Assembly: GCA_021771035.1 (NCBI GenBank)
Contig: JAETPU010000002.1
Coordinates: 186,001 to 250,000 of the forward strand
Length of the DNA: 64,000 nt
Direction: 5' to 3'
From: Marvinbryantia formatexigens
Lineage (GTDB): Bacteria > Bacillota > Clostridia > Oscillospirales > Ruminococcaceae
Shown here in pieces: positions 17,863-26,100 of this stretch. The translations under genes were made by a program, and so were the position numbers. The stretch's first letter is position 1. Each line of letters opens with the position of its first letter. A model generated the notes under the pieces. That model had not been told where the DNA came from. It did no database searches and worked only from the letters and a program-made list of their open reading frames with translations.

Positions 17863-19974
17863 ATGTTTGAAAACTTCAGAGTGTTTGAAACCGACTACGC
17901 CGGCAGCAAAATCAGCTTTGAAACCGGGAAAATGGCCGGCTTGGCCAACGGTTCCGTGCTGGTGCGCTATGGCGAAACAACCGTCATGGTCAATGTCACC
18001 GCTTCCGCCAAGCCCCGGGACGGCATCGACTTTTTCCCGCTGTCTGTGGACTATGAGGAAAAACTCTACGCCGTGGGAAAAATCCCCGGATCCTTTTTAA
18101 AGCGCGAGGGCCGTCCCAGTGAAAAGGCTGTCCTGACCTCCCGGGTCATCGACCGCCAGATCCGCCCTCTGTTCCCCAAGGATATGCGCAATGATGTAAG
18201 CGTGGTGGTCACGGTCCTGTCTGTGGATCCGGATTATCTCCCCGAGATTGCCGGAATGCTGGGCACCTCCTTTGCGCTGAGCATCTCCGATATCCCCTTC
18301 AACGGCCCGATTGCCTCTGTTTCCATGGGACTGGTGGACGGCGAGCCCGTCATCAACCCCAAGGCCCAGGAGCGCAAGCGTTCCCAGATGACGGTCACCG
18401 TTTCCGGCACCGCTGAGAAGATTGTCATGATCGAGGCCGGCGCCAATGAGGTCCCGGAGGATGTGATGCTGCGCGCCATCGCCATGGGCCATGAGGAAGA
18501 CAAGAAGATGGTGGCATTCTTCCAGAAGGTTGCCGATGAAATTGGTAAGCCGAAGTTCACCTTCCAGTCCAAAGAGGTGGACAGCGACCTGTTTGAGGCT
18601 GTCAAGGAGTTCGCCATCGAGGACATCAAGGCCGCTCTGGACACCGACGACAAAAACGTCCGGGAGGCCCGGCTGGCTCCGGTGGTGGAGGCTGTCCACC
18701 AGAAGTTCGATACCGAGGAGCCCGATAACCGCGCCATGCTGGACGAGTGTATCTACAAGCTGCAGAAGTTTGTGGTGCGCCGCTGGCTTTTGGACGAGGG
18801 CAAGCGTGTGGACGGCAGACAGCTGGACGAAATCCGCCCGCTGGCAGCTGAGGTAGGGCTGATCCCGCGCGTACACGGATCCGGTATGTTTACCCGCGGG
18901 CAGACTCAGGTTATGACCATTGCCACACTGGGCCCGGTGAGCGACGCCCAGATACTGGACGGCATCGACGACGAGGAGTCCAAGCGCTATATGCACCAGT
19001 ACAATTTCCCGTCCTACTCCGTAGGGGAAACCCGTCCCAGCCGTGGACCGGGCCGCCGGGAAATCGGCCACGGCGCTCTGGCGGAGCGCGCGCTTCTGCC
19101 GGTCATTCCTCCCGTGGAGGAGTTCCCCTATGCGTTCCGGCTGGTGTCCGAGGTGCTGTCCTCCAACGGTTCCACCTCTCAGGGCTCCATCTGCGGCTCT
19201 ACGTTGGCGCTGATGGATGCCGGCGTGCCCATCAAGGCTCCGGTTGCGGGCATCTCCTGCGGCCTGATTACCGAGGGCGAGCGCTGGATGACCATGGTGG
19301 ACATTCAGGGCCTGGAGGACTTCTTCGGCGATATGGACTTTAAGGTGGGCGGAACCCATAAGGGTATTACCGCTATTCAGGTGGACATCAAGGTGGACGG
19401 CCTGACGCTGGATATCATCAAGGAAGCCTTTGAAAAGACTCGCAAGGCCCGCCTGTATATTCTGGACGAGATTATGCTCAAGGCTATCCCGGCCCCCCGT
19501 GAGGAGCTCTCCAAGTATGCTCCCAAAATGATCTCCCTGACCATTCCGGTGGACAAGATCCGTGAGGTCATCGGATCCGGCGGAAAGGTGATTCAGAAGA
19601 TCTGTGCGGAGTGCGATGTCAAGATCGATATCGAGGAGGACGGCAGCGTGTTCGTCTCTGCCATCGACACCGCCAACGCCAAGCGTGCGGTTCAGATGAT
19701 CGAGACCATTGCCAAGGATCCCGAGGTGGGCGCCATCTATAAGGGCAAGGTGACCCGCCTGATGAACTTCGGCGCGTTTGTTGAGATTGCCCCTGGAAAA
19801 GAGGGCTTGGTTCACATCTCCAAGCTGGATTTCCACCGGGTTGAGAAGGTGGAGGATGTGGTGAAGCCGGGTGATGAAATCTTTGTCAAGGTGACAGAGA
19901 TTGATCAGCAGGGCCGCATCAACCTCTCCCGCCGGGACGCAATGGCCGATCTGGAGGCCAAGAAGAAGGCATAA
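17863..19974 (+). CDS. pnp: polyribonucleotide nucleotidyltransferase (PNPase)
   Basis: Phosphorolytic 3'-to-5' exoribonuclease of mRNA decay, 703 residues, normal length. Two RNase PH domains flank a helical linker. The first contains DFFPLSVDYEEK and KREGRPSEKAVLTSRVIDRQIRPLFP; the second contains FTRGQTQVMT, SVGETRPSRGPGRREIGHGALAERAL and SSNGSTSQGSICGSTLALMDAG. A KH domain follows (IREVIGSGGKVIQKI), then an S1 domain (YKGKVTRLMNFGAFVEIAPGKEGLVHIS). ATG with AAGGAGG 7 nt upstream. Its expression is probably set by the hairpin leader just upstream. A strong terminator follows. Confidence 0.97.
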   Translation: MFENFRVFETDYAGSKISFETGKMAGLANGSVLVRYGETTVMVNVTASAKPRDGIDFFPLSVDYEEKLYAVGKIPGSFLKREGRPSEKAVLTSRVIDRQIRPLFPKDMRNDVSVVVTVLSVDPDYLPEIAGMLGTSFALSISDIPFNGPIASVSMGLVDGEPVINPKAQERKRSQMTVTVSGTAEKIVMIEAGANEVPEDVMLRAIAMGHEEDKKMVAFFQKVADEIGKPKFTFQSKEVDSDLFEAVKEFAIEDIKAALDTDDKNVREARLAPVVEAVHQKFDTEEPDNRAMLDECIYKLQKFVVRRWLLDEGKRVDGRQLDEIRPLAAEVGLIPRVHGSGMFTRGQTQVMTIATLGPVSDAQILDGIDDEESKRYMHQYNFPSYSVGETRPSRGPGRREIGHGALAERALLPVIPPVEEFPYAFRLVSEVLSSNGSTSQGSICGSTLALMDAGVPIKAPVAGISCGLITEGERWMTMVDIQGLEDFFGDMDFKVGGTHKGITAIQVDIKVDGLTLDIIKEAFEKTRKARLYILDEIMLKAIPAPREELSKYAPKMISLTIPVDKIREVIGSGGKVIQKICAECDVKIDIEEDGSVFVSAIDTANAKRAVQMIETIAKDPEVGAIYKGKVTRLMNFGAFVEIAPGKEGLVHISKLDFHRVEKVEDVVKPGDEIFVKVTEIDQQGRINLSRRDAMADLEAKKKA

Positions 19975-19984
19975 AGTTTACACT

Positions 19985-20058
19985 AAAAACAGAAAAAGGC
20001 CTCTGCGGCGGGCTGCGGAGGATTGGGCATCCCTGACAGGGATGCCTTTTCTGTTTTT
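19985..20058 (+). terminator. compound terminator after pnp
   Basis: GGCATCCC/GGGATGCC (20026-20033 with 20039-20046) is followed by TTTT. A CCTCTGC/GCGGAGG hairpin precedes it. An outer AAAAACAGAAAA/TTTTCTGTTTTT pairing encloses both, giving a three-way junction. Confidence 0.85.
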
Positions 20059-20103
20059 GGTCGGCAAAGGCGTTTTTGAGCCCGAAAGGCGGGAAAATCC
20101 GAG

Positions 20104-20132
20104 TTGTTTCCCGGTGAAATCTTTGATAAAAT
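20104..20132 (+). promoter_or_regulatory. promoter of the CNNM/CorC-type gene
   Basis: TTGTTT (20104-20109), a 17-nt spacer and an extended -10 TGA-TAAAAT ending at 20132. Transcription would start near 20139, leaving a leader of about 190 nt. Confidence 0.75.
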
Positions 20133-20325
20133 GGAAGTAACTCTTGCACGAAGGCTTACAGAGTGTGCCTGGACAGAGGATATGCCTGCCGTAAACGGCG
20201 AAATAGATTGGCTGAGGCAGGGCCGTCCGGTGAAACGCTGGTTAAAAAACGAGGTTCTTGGGCGGTTTCCCGGGTTTTGGGATATTCTGTGCGCTGAGCA
20301 GGAAAAATTTGAATTTGGAGTTGAG

Positions 20326-21636
20326 TTGATTTTGGATCCCAGTTGGCTTATGGCTGCATCGATTGTTGTTCTCATTGGACTGTCCGCATTCTTTTCAGGA
20401 ACGGAGACAGCGTTTTCCAGCCTGAATCGTATCCGTATGAAGCATCAGGCGGATGAGGGAGATCCCCGGGCCGCCACCGCGCTGAGCATTGCCGATGATT
20501 TTGACGCTGCCCTCACCACTATCCTGATTGGAAACAACATCGTAAACATCGGTTCCACGGCGATTGCCACCGTTTTGTTTACCAATTTGCTGGGCGCTTC
20601 CGGCGCCGCGGTTTCCACGGTTGTCATGACAATATTGGTGCTGATTTTCGGTGAAATTATGCCCAAGAGCCTGGCAAAGGAGAACAGCGAGAAGGTGGCG
20701 CTGGGCGTCGGCCCCATTCTGCACGCGCTGATGGTGTTCTTTAAGCCGGCTGTCTGGTTCTTTAAGGGGCTCAAATCGTTAGCTTCCCGTCTGGGACGCG
20801 CCGGTGCCAGTGAGCCCAGCGTCACAGAGGAAGAACTGAAATATATTATCGAAACCATCGAAACCGAGGGCGTTATCGATGAGGCGGAGCGGGATCTGGT
20901 ACAGAGCGCTTTGGATTTCGACGATATCTCCGTGAAGGAAATTTTGGTTCCCCGGGTGGATATGTTCGCTGTGGATATTGAGGACACTCCCCAGGAGATC
21001 TTCGATCAGGTGATGGAGGAGAACTACTCCCGAATTCCGGTGTATGAAAAGAGCATCGACAATATTATCGGGATTCTCTCCGCCAGGGATCTGCTGGAGG
21101 CCCGGGTGAAGGGGGAGGAAATTGATATCCGCAGCCTGCTCAACAGCGCTGTGTTTATCCACCGTTCCATGAAAATTTCCGCTGCCATGAACGTGTTTAA
21201 AAAGCATAAGCAGCATATGGCCATTGTCACCGACGACTACGGCGGAACCCAGGGCCTGGTGACCATGGAGGACATCCTGGAGGAGCTCGTGGGTGAAATC
21301 TGGGATGAGAGCGACGAGGTTGTCAATGAGTTCCGGCCTATCACCGAGGATTCCTTTGAGGTGAGCGGCGATATGAATGTCTACGAGATGTTTGAGGAAA
21401 TCGGCGTGGAACTGCCCCGGGACTTCAGCGGCAACTATACCTCGGTCAGCGGCTGGGTGCTGGATGTGATGGAGCATATTCCCGAGCGCAATGAGAGCTT
21501 TGAGTTCTGCGGCGTGCGGGTGACAGTTTGGGAGCTGGAGGACCAGCGGATCACCAAGCTGTTGGTGGAAAAGCTGCCCAAGGAGGAAGATGAGCCCTCA
21601 CAGCCCAAAGAAAAGGGGAAGAAGAAGGATGAATAG
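20326..21636 (+). CDS. CNNM-domain/CBS-pair membrane protein (CorC/hemolysin-like)
   Basis: Integral membrane protein of the CNNM (DUF21)-CBS-CorC_HlyC family, linked to magnesium or cobalt transport and often annotated as hemolysin. An N-terminal CNNM domain with about four membrane segments shows SAFFSGTETAFSSLNRIRMKH and GNNIVNIGSTAIAT, then FGEIMPKSLAKEN. A CBS pair (about residues 195-315) contains VPRVDMFAVD and DDYGGTQGLVTMEDILEELVGEIWDE. A CorC_HlyC domain ends the protein, with an acidic/Lys tail. The frame is open back to 20104, but that part is promoter and leader. TTG at 20326 (GGAG 5 nt upstream) is my choice; TTG 20332 or ATG 20350 are possible. Transport activity is not shown by sequence. 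Confidence 0.9.
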   Translation: MILDPSWLMAASIVVLIGLSAFFSGTETAFSSLNRIRMKHQADEGDPRAATALSIADDFDAALTTILIGNNIVNIGSTAIATVLFTNLLGASGAAVSTVVMTILVLIFGEIMPKSLAKENSEKVALGVGPILHALMVFFKPAVWFFKGLKSLASRLGRAGASEPSVTEEELKYIIETIETEGVIDEAERDLVQSALDFDDISVKEILVPRVDMFAVDIEDTPQEIFDQVMEENYSRIPVYEKSIDNIIGILSARDLLEARVKGEEIDIRSLLNSAVFIHRSMKISAAMNVFKKHKQHMAIVTDDYGGTQGLVTMEDILEELVGEIWDESDEVVNEFRPITEDSFEVSGDMNVYEMFEEIGVELPRDFSGNYTSVSGWVLDVMEHIPERNESFEFCGVRVTVWELEDQRITKLLVEKLPKEEDEPSQPKEKGKKKDE

Positions 21637-21919
21637 TTCCACAAAGCGGACGATCTGCATCTTTGTCGGTGTTATCAACCTGTTTGCCAGCCTGATTGGG
21701 CTGCTCAGCGGCCTTCAGACCAACCTGTTTTCCGGCATTATGTCTATGATGATTGGGATTCTCAGCGCTCTTCCGTTTTTTATCCTGGCTTCTGTTGTCA
21801 CAAAGCTGGAGGAGCAGGGGGAGCAGATTGAAGAACTGGTGCGCAGCACCCGGCAGCTTTCCCAGCAGGTACAGAGCCTGCAGGGGGAAGAGGAACCTCA
21901 GCGGGAGCAGGAGGAATAG
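21629..21919 (+). CDS. small two-helix membrane protein, function unknown
   Basis: 96 residues from the ATG at 21629, overlapping the stop of the upstream gene by 8 nt with AAGGGG about 12 nt before, so probably translationally coupled to it. Two hydrophobic helices (about residues 8-28 and 33-55) are followed by a charged C-terminal stretch rich in Gln and Glu (about 56-96), likely a short coiled coil facing the cytoplasm. I recognise no family. The tight coupling suggests it works with, or is regulated with, the CNNM-type protein; this is inference. The coding potential is convincing from overlap and composition, the function is open. Confidence 0.65.
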   Translation: MNSSTKRTICIFVGVINLFASLIGLLSGLQTNLFSGIMSMMIGILSALPFFILASVVTKLEEQGEQIEELVRSTRQLSQQVQSLQGEEEPQREQEE

Positions 21920-21950
21920 CCGGGACTTAGGCGGCTTTTGTTTTGGCGGG

Positions 21951-22450
21951 ATTTGTGGTACAATGTTCATGTAAAGCATGAACAAGCAATTCTCTTTGAA
22001 AAAGCAATCATCTTCGATAATGCAATCATCTTCGATGATTGGGGGAGATTCGCTTGCCGGTCAAGCAACGACCGGCATTCAGCTATCGCTGAAGCGCAAA
22101 ACATCCGGGCTGGTTCGGGCTTTTATGGTATGATAATCACGCAAAGCGTGATTATCAAGGAGTTTCGCTTGCCGGCCTGAAGGTATGGCCGGTGTTTGGC
22201 AAAGCCAAAACGCAAAACGTCCCGGTTGGTTCTAAAATTATGGTATAATAAACGCAAATAGCGGTAAAACGGCATTGGCCGTTTTTGCAGATGCGTTTTT
22301 TTTACCGTTCTGGTAACAAGCCGATAGGCGGCTTGCATTTATGGTATAATATTCGCGTGGAACGCGAATATCTGGGAGTTTTGTTCACAGCTCTAAGGCA
22401 TGGCTGGTGTTTGGCACAATAAAACCGCAATTCTCCCGGCTGGTTCTTGT
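21951..22450 (+). repeat. cluster 1 of a structured hairpin repeat with promoter-like boxes (4 units)
   Basis: Four direct units each begin with an extended -10-like box: TACAAT 21959-21964, TATGAT 22129-22134, TATAAT 22244-22249 and TATAAT 22345-22350. Three are followed at once by a perfect hairpin of differing sequence: 21964-21984, 22132-22156, 22349-22371. A full unit continues with GGGAG-TTT, a second hairpin (GCCGGTC/GACCGGC 22056-22076; CCGGCC/GGCCGG 22172-22192), a third (TTCAGC/GCTGAA 22078-22093; TTTGGC/GCCAAA 22195-22209), then AAACGTCCCGG and TTCTAAAATTATGG into the next box. The third unit is degenerate and contains a terminator-like AACGGC/GCCGTT stem. No protein-coding gene lies here. 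The family is unknown to me. Confidence 0.85.
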
Positions 22451-22654
22451 TTTTTTAATCAGGGGAGAGCGCTGGGGGTTCAGCAGCATCAAAGGGAAAC
22501 TGCACCGTACCATTCCGGCATTTTTGGATCCCGGGCGGAATTGTACCGTTTGCCGGGGCCTAAGGATTCTGGAAAGACGGCGATTGATAAAAACGAAGGG
22601 AAACGCGGACAGGCCGAAGCGATGAGTGGTTCAGGCCGGGCGTGTGGTGAAGGT

Positions 22655-23446
22655 ATGAGAGAAAAACACTATGTAGCCAGGCGGCGTCACCGGTATGCGG
22701 CGCCGTTGGGAGCAATTTTCATGATTTTGGCGGTGATTGGCGCGGTTGCGGTGATCGTCACCAGTGTCAAATGGACAGGGCAGATTTTGGATAACCAGGG
22801 TGAAAAAACAAAGTTTGAAAAAATTATCACGCCCGCTATCATCTTTGACCCTATGACGTTTGAGGACGCCAGCAAGGCGGATCCGTTGTTTTTGCTGGAA
22901 TCCTCCATGTGGGCGGATTTGCTCAACCGGGATCAAAAGGAATATGTCTACGACGAGATGGGGATGCTGGTGGTGCCGGCCAGTGATGTGGATGTTGCCG
23001 CCAAACAGCTGTATGGCGACAGCGTAAAGCTGGAGCATCAGACCTTTGGCGACTATGAGGTGAGCTATGTCTACGACGAGGAAACCAAGGTCTACCATGT
23101 CCCGGTGATGGGGCAAACTGGATTGTATACGCCCAGAGTGGAAAAGATTGTGAAAAACGGGGACAGCTATGAGCTGACAGTGGCCTATATTCCCCCCAGC
23201 AATCTGTGGACTATGAAGCTGGACGGAAAACGAATTGAGCCGGATCCGGATAAATACATGATCTATGTGCTCAAACAGTCCGGAAAATCCTATATTCTCA
23301 CAGCCATCCGGGATCTCCCGGAGGATCAAAAGAACGCGGTGTCCTCCAGTTCCGGTTCGGAGAGCTCCTCCTCCCAAACATCCTCTGCGGAATCCTCCCA
23401 GAGCAGTTCCCAGGCGGTGGATCCCAGCACGGCGACACAGCGGTAA
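22655..23446 (+). CDS. membrane-anchored extracytoplasmic protein, function unknown
   Basis: 263 residues from the ATG at 22655 (MREKHYVARRRHRY). Alternatives are ATG 22622 or a longer open frame into the repeat cluster; no start has an ideal ribosome binding site, so the start is uncertain. A basic N-terminus precedes one membrane helix (about residues 15-38), so the rest should lie outside the membrane. The ectodomain (about 40-225) is a mixed-composition globular region with IITPAIIFDPMTFEDA and several Tyr/Asp-rich strands. The last about 35 residues are a Ser/Gln-rich tail. I recognise no named family. It lies directly downstream of repeat cluster 1, whose last -10-like box may drive it, and ends at a strong terminator. 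Confidence 0.75.
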   Translation: MREKHYVARRRHRYAAPLGAIFMILAVIGAVAVIVTSVKWTGQILDNQGEKTKFEKIITPAIIFDPMTFEDASKADPLFLLESSMWADLLNRDQKEYVYDEMGMLVVPASDVDVAAKQLYGDSVKLEHQTFGDYEVSYVYDEETKVYHVPVMGQTGLYTPRVEKIVKNGDSYELTVAYIPPSNLWTMKLDGKRIEPDPDKYMIYVLKQSGKSYILTAIRDLPEDQKNAVSSSSGSESSSSQTSSAESSQSSSQAVDPSTATQR

Positions 23447-23458
23447 TCACATTGTAAT

Positions 23459-23492
23459 AAAGCCCCTGCGGAATTTTCCGCAGGGGCTTTTC
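23459..23492 (+). terminator. intrinsic terminator
   Basis: AAAGCCCCTGCGGAA pairs with TTCCGCAGGGGCTTT around a short loop, and the T-tract continues. It ends the gene at 22655. Confidence 0.92.
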
Positions 23493-23699
23493 CGTGGGCT
23501 TTAAAAATGTGAAAACGTCCAGTGGAATTGCTTGATTTTCATTTTTTCCCATACTTCTTTTGAAAAATGTACCGCGGATAAGTCCCGCTGCCGTCAGGAA
23601 AACTAAAGACATACGGGAACAGCAAAAAGAGGATTTTCTGCGTTTGTTCCTTGCTTTTTGTTTTTGCCGTAGAAGAAAATCAATAAGGATGTGAAACGT

Positions 23700-23885
23700 A
23701 TGGCGAACCTGACTTCCAAAGAGCTCAGTGCAATTGAGGATCAGCTTTCCTGCGAAATGAACCTGATTAAGAAATACACGGTTTATTCCCAGACAGCAAC
23801 CGATCCCCAAATTAAAACAAAGTGTGAACAAATTGCCGCTAAGCATCAAACTCATTTTGATAAGCTTATGGGCCACTTGAACTAG
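23700..23885 (+). CDS. small helical protein upstream of a CotF-like gene (probable spore coat-associated)
   Basis: 61 residues from the ATG at 23700, with AAGGA about 10 nt upstream; a GTG at 23691 is too close to that site. The sequence is almost entirely helical (ELSAIEDQLSCEMNLIKKY ... KCEQIAAKHQTHFDKLMGHL) and resembles half of a ferritin-like bundle. Two cysteines and the final His-rich helix are notable. The next gene begins 12 nt later and encodes a CotF-like protein, so the two are almost surely one operon. In Clostridia such short proteins accompany coat F proteins. The 5' region shows no clear sigma-A promoter, consistent with expression during sporulation but not proof of it. Confidence 0.8.
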   Translation: MANLTSKELSAIEDQLSCEMNLIKKYTVYSQTATDPQIKTKCEQIAAKHQTHFDKLMGHLN

Positions 23886-23897
23886 GAGGTGCTTACC

Positions 23898-24176
23898 ATG
23901 GCATTGCAGACAAGCGGACAGTTCGGCGATAAGGAGATGCTGGAGGATTCCCTGTCCTCTCAGAAGTTCATTACCGACGGCTACAATACCTTTGCAAACG
24001 AATGTGCCAGCGCTCAGCTGAAAACAGATTTTATGAACCTGCTCAATGAGGAGCACCAGATCCAGCACGAGATCTTTACCGAGATGCAAAAGCGCGGCTG
24101 GTATCAGACCGAAGCGGCCGAACAGACAAAAATCAATCAGGCCAAACAGAAATATCTTGCCCAGGCACAGCAGTAA
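23898..24176 (+). CDS. CotF-family spore coat protein
   Basis: 92 residues from the ATG at 23898, which has a perfect AGGAGGTG about 6 nt upstream. The protein matches the Coat F pattern: a first helix with KEMLEDSLSSQKFITDGYNTFANECAS, then LKTDFMNLLNEEHQIQHEIFTEMQKRGWYQTE and a Gln/Ala/Lys-rich tail. The ferritin-like helical hairpin and the GWYQTEAA end are characteristic of this family, whose members are found in the coat of Bacillus and clostridial spores. Its small helical partner lies 12 nt upstream. A hairpin terminator shared with the convergent gene follows. Confidence 0.85.
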   Translation: MALQTSGQFGDKEMLEDSLSSQKFITDGYNTFANECASAQLKTDFMNLLNEEHQIQHEIFTEMQKRGWYQTEAAEQTKINQAKQKYLAQAQQ

Positions 24177-24186
24177 ATAACAGAAA

Positions 24187-24220
24187 GACGGGATCCTCCA
24201 TTTTTTTGGAGGATCCCGTC
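24187..24220. terminator. bidirectional terminator hairpin
   Basis: A perfect 14-bp stem GACGGGATCCTCCA/TGGAGGATCCCGTC with a T-rich loop lies between the convergent CotF-like gene (+) and the membrane protein gene (-). T-rich flanks are short on both strands. Confidence 0.8.
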
Positions 24221-24274
24221 TGTTATAGTTAAATTACCGTCCAGCGCCTCTTTATGGCGCCGTTTCAATCGGTT

Positions 24275-25792
24275 TTATCGATATTCGCTGTAGATTTCCT
24301 TGATTTCGATATCACCGGGAGTTTCATAGTAATACTGGTATTCTCCCATCTTCATGGGATTGCTCTCATGGACAAAATCGGTATGGGGATAGCGGGGAAT
24401 ATAGATGGTGGTTTGTCCCTGGGCCATTCCCTCCTCCAATGCCTGTATGCGCTGCTGACCTGCCTGGTAGATTTGGTAATACAATATGCCATAGGTGATA
24501 AAAACGATTGCGCACAGGGTGGTGCAGGCAGCCGGCAAAATCCGTTCCAGCATGGAGTTCTTGAGCTGGTTGGAAAGTAAAGAAGCCCAAAGGTTTAATA
24601 CGGCGGCAATCAGAAAGATAAGGCACATATAAAAGCATCTGGGACCAATGGGGCGCACAACCAGCAGGGCCCCAACGGAAACCGGCATACTCAAAAGAAA
24701 GAATACGGCCCGTCTGCGGCAGCTGCTGTCCATATCCCCGCGTGCGATACTCCAGAATACCGCAAACAGATACAGCCCCCAGATGGCCAAGTCAAAGAAC
24801 AGCCGGCCAGTGTGATCGGAAAACTGAAGACTGGCATAAAATAAATCCTTGGTCAGATAGCTGTAGACAGGCCCGAGTACCAAAAGGCCGCAGTTGAAAT
24901 AACGCAGAAGCTTTCCGGCGGGCTTTTTGGAGGAGAACAGAAGAATGATACACGCCACAGAAACCAAAGTCAGCAGAACTACCTGGGCCCGCAGCATATA
25001 GTGAGTGATGGTGCCATAGTTGAGCTGCGCAGATTCGAGAAGCCCCTCTAAGCCCTTGAACATGGTGCGGTAGGAGTCCCCCTCGGTTGCGATTTTGCCA
25101 TACATAGGGGAGAGAAACATCATGGCTGTGCCGCATACGGTTCCAATAAAATGGGAGAGCATAACCCAGGGGAGTTTCCGGTGTTCGCAAAAATGCCAGA
25201 TCAACAGTCCCAGAGCACTGACAACCAGGTAAATGGTGATGTTTTCAGCGAACAGGCAGGCCGACGCTCCCAGCCCAAAGGCCAGGATGCTGATTGAGGC
25301 GCGGTTGGGCAGCTGCTTTTGGTAAAAGTGCTCCCGGATGAGGTAGAGATACCATAAAAACAAAAATACACAGGGGACATAGTTATAGAATCCGGCCATC
25401 CAGGCATAGGTCTGGCGGTAAATTTCCCGGGGCATGGAAAACACAAGGACGACAATTCCCATGAGAACCACCAGCATCCGGTTTCCTCGGCTAAAAAAGG
25501 AGAGCTTTTCCAAAAGCAGAATGGAGAAAAACACAATGACGGTTTTTATCAGTTCCCGGGCAATGGGGAGATTGGCCAGTACAACGGAACAGATATTTCC
25601 CAGTATCCGTCCGTTTAAGTGAACCCACTGATCTTTCATGACGCTTAGGATTTCCCGGAACGAATCGATATGATAGGTCCTGAAAAACCAGTCGTCCCCA
25701 TTGACAGGGCTGAGGAAAAAAATAATGCCCAGCGCCGCAAACAGCAGCACGAAAAATGCAATATGTATGATTTTTTCAGTCCTTTGATTCAT
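24275..25792 (-). CDS. polytopic membrane protein, DUF6056-like
   Basis: 505 residues from the ATG at 25792, with AAAGGAG 7 nt upstream on the minus strand; a TTG two codons earlier is less likely. I count about 11-12 hydrophobic segments. After the first helix comes SPVNGDDWFF, and the loop after it holds HLNGRILGNI; an acidic pair after helix 1 and a conserved Arg are features shared with GT-C glycosyltransferase-like membrane families. The overall pattern fits DUF6056, a family of unknown function in Firmicutes. The soluble C-terminus contains RYPHTDFVHESNPMKMG. It lies alone, on the opposite strand to its neighbours, between the two repeat clusters. A cell-surface polymer or glycosylation role is only a guess. 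Confidence 0.75.
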   Translation of the reverse strand: MNQRTEKIIHIAFFVLLFAALGIIFFLSPVNGDDWFFRTYHIDSFREILSVMKDQWVHLNGRILGNICSVVLANLPIARELIKTVIVFFSILLLEKLSFFSRGNRMLVVLMGIVVLVFSMPREIYRQTYAWMAGFYNYVPCVFLFLWYLYLIREHFYQKQLPNRASISILAFGLGASACLFAENITIYLVVSALGLLIWHFCEHRKLPWVMLSHFIGTVCGTAMMFLSPMYGKIATEGDSYRTMFKGLEGLLESAQLNYGTITHYMLRAQVVLLTLVSVACIILLFSSKKPAGKLLRYFNCGLLVLGPVYSYLTKDLFYASLQFSDHTGRLFFDLAIWGLYLFAVFWSIARGDMDSSCRRRAVFFLLSMPVSVGALLVVRPIGPRCFYMCLIFLIAAVLNLWASLLSNQLKNSMLERILPAACTTLCAIVFITYGILYYQIYQAGQQRIQALEEGMAQGQTTIYIPRYPHTDFVHESNPMKMGEYQYYYETPGDIEIKEIYSEYR

Positions 25793-26100
25793 CGTCAAAC
25801 TCCTTTTTCCTTTGTCATTTTGCTTTGGGCTCCGATGGGCTGTTGATAATTCTGAAATATTTTGTGATTCCGGTTCAGCCTGCCCGGGCTAAAGCCGCCG
25901 GAATACCGGTTCACAAGGGGGTGAAACTGTGTTCTATTGTATCAGAAAAGAGCAAAAGATTCCACCGCTGTCCAATAAGATGCAGGGATGGGGCCCTGCT
26001 GTATTCTGCTTTCGGGAAAGCGGTATGCGGACATTAGGGGGAATCGGGCTTCCTGGTAATTGTTCGCACCGGACGGCAAGGGGTTTGGATGGAGTGGTTT
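25793..26100. other. intergenic stretch, nothing recognised
   Basis: About 300 nt upstream of the minus-strand membrane protein gene and before repeat cluster 2. Short open frames occur on both strands, but none has a convincing ribosome binding site or protein character. I see no clear promoter for the membrane protein. Confidence 0.4.

Noticed and set aside
18097-19836. A 579-codon open frame antisense to pnp
   Set aside because: Same shadow pattern as on rnj; pnp is certain on the other strand.
21951-22450. Repeat clusters considered as a CRISPR array
   Set aside because: Repeats are long, divergent and directly abutting, with no constant-length unique spacers and no cas genes in the window.
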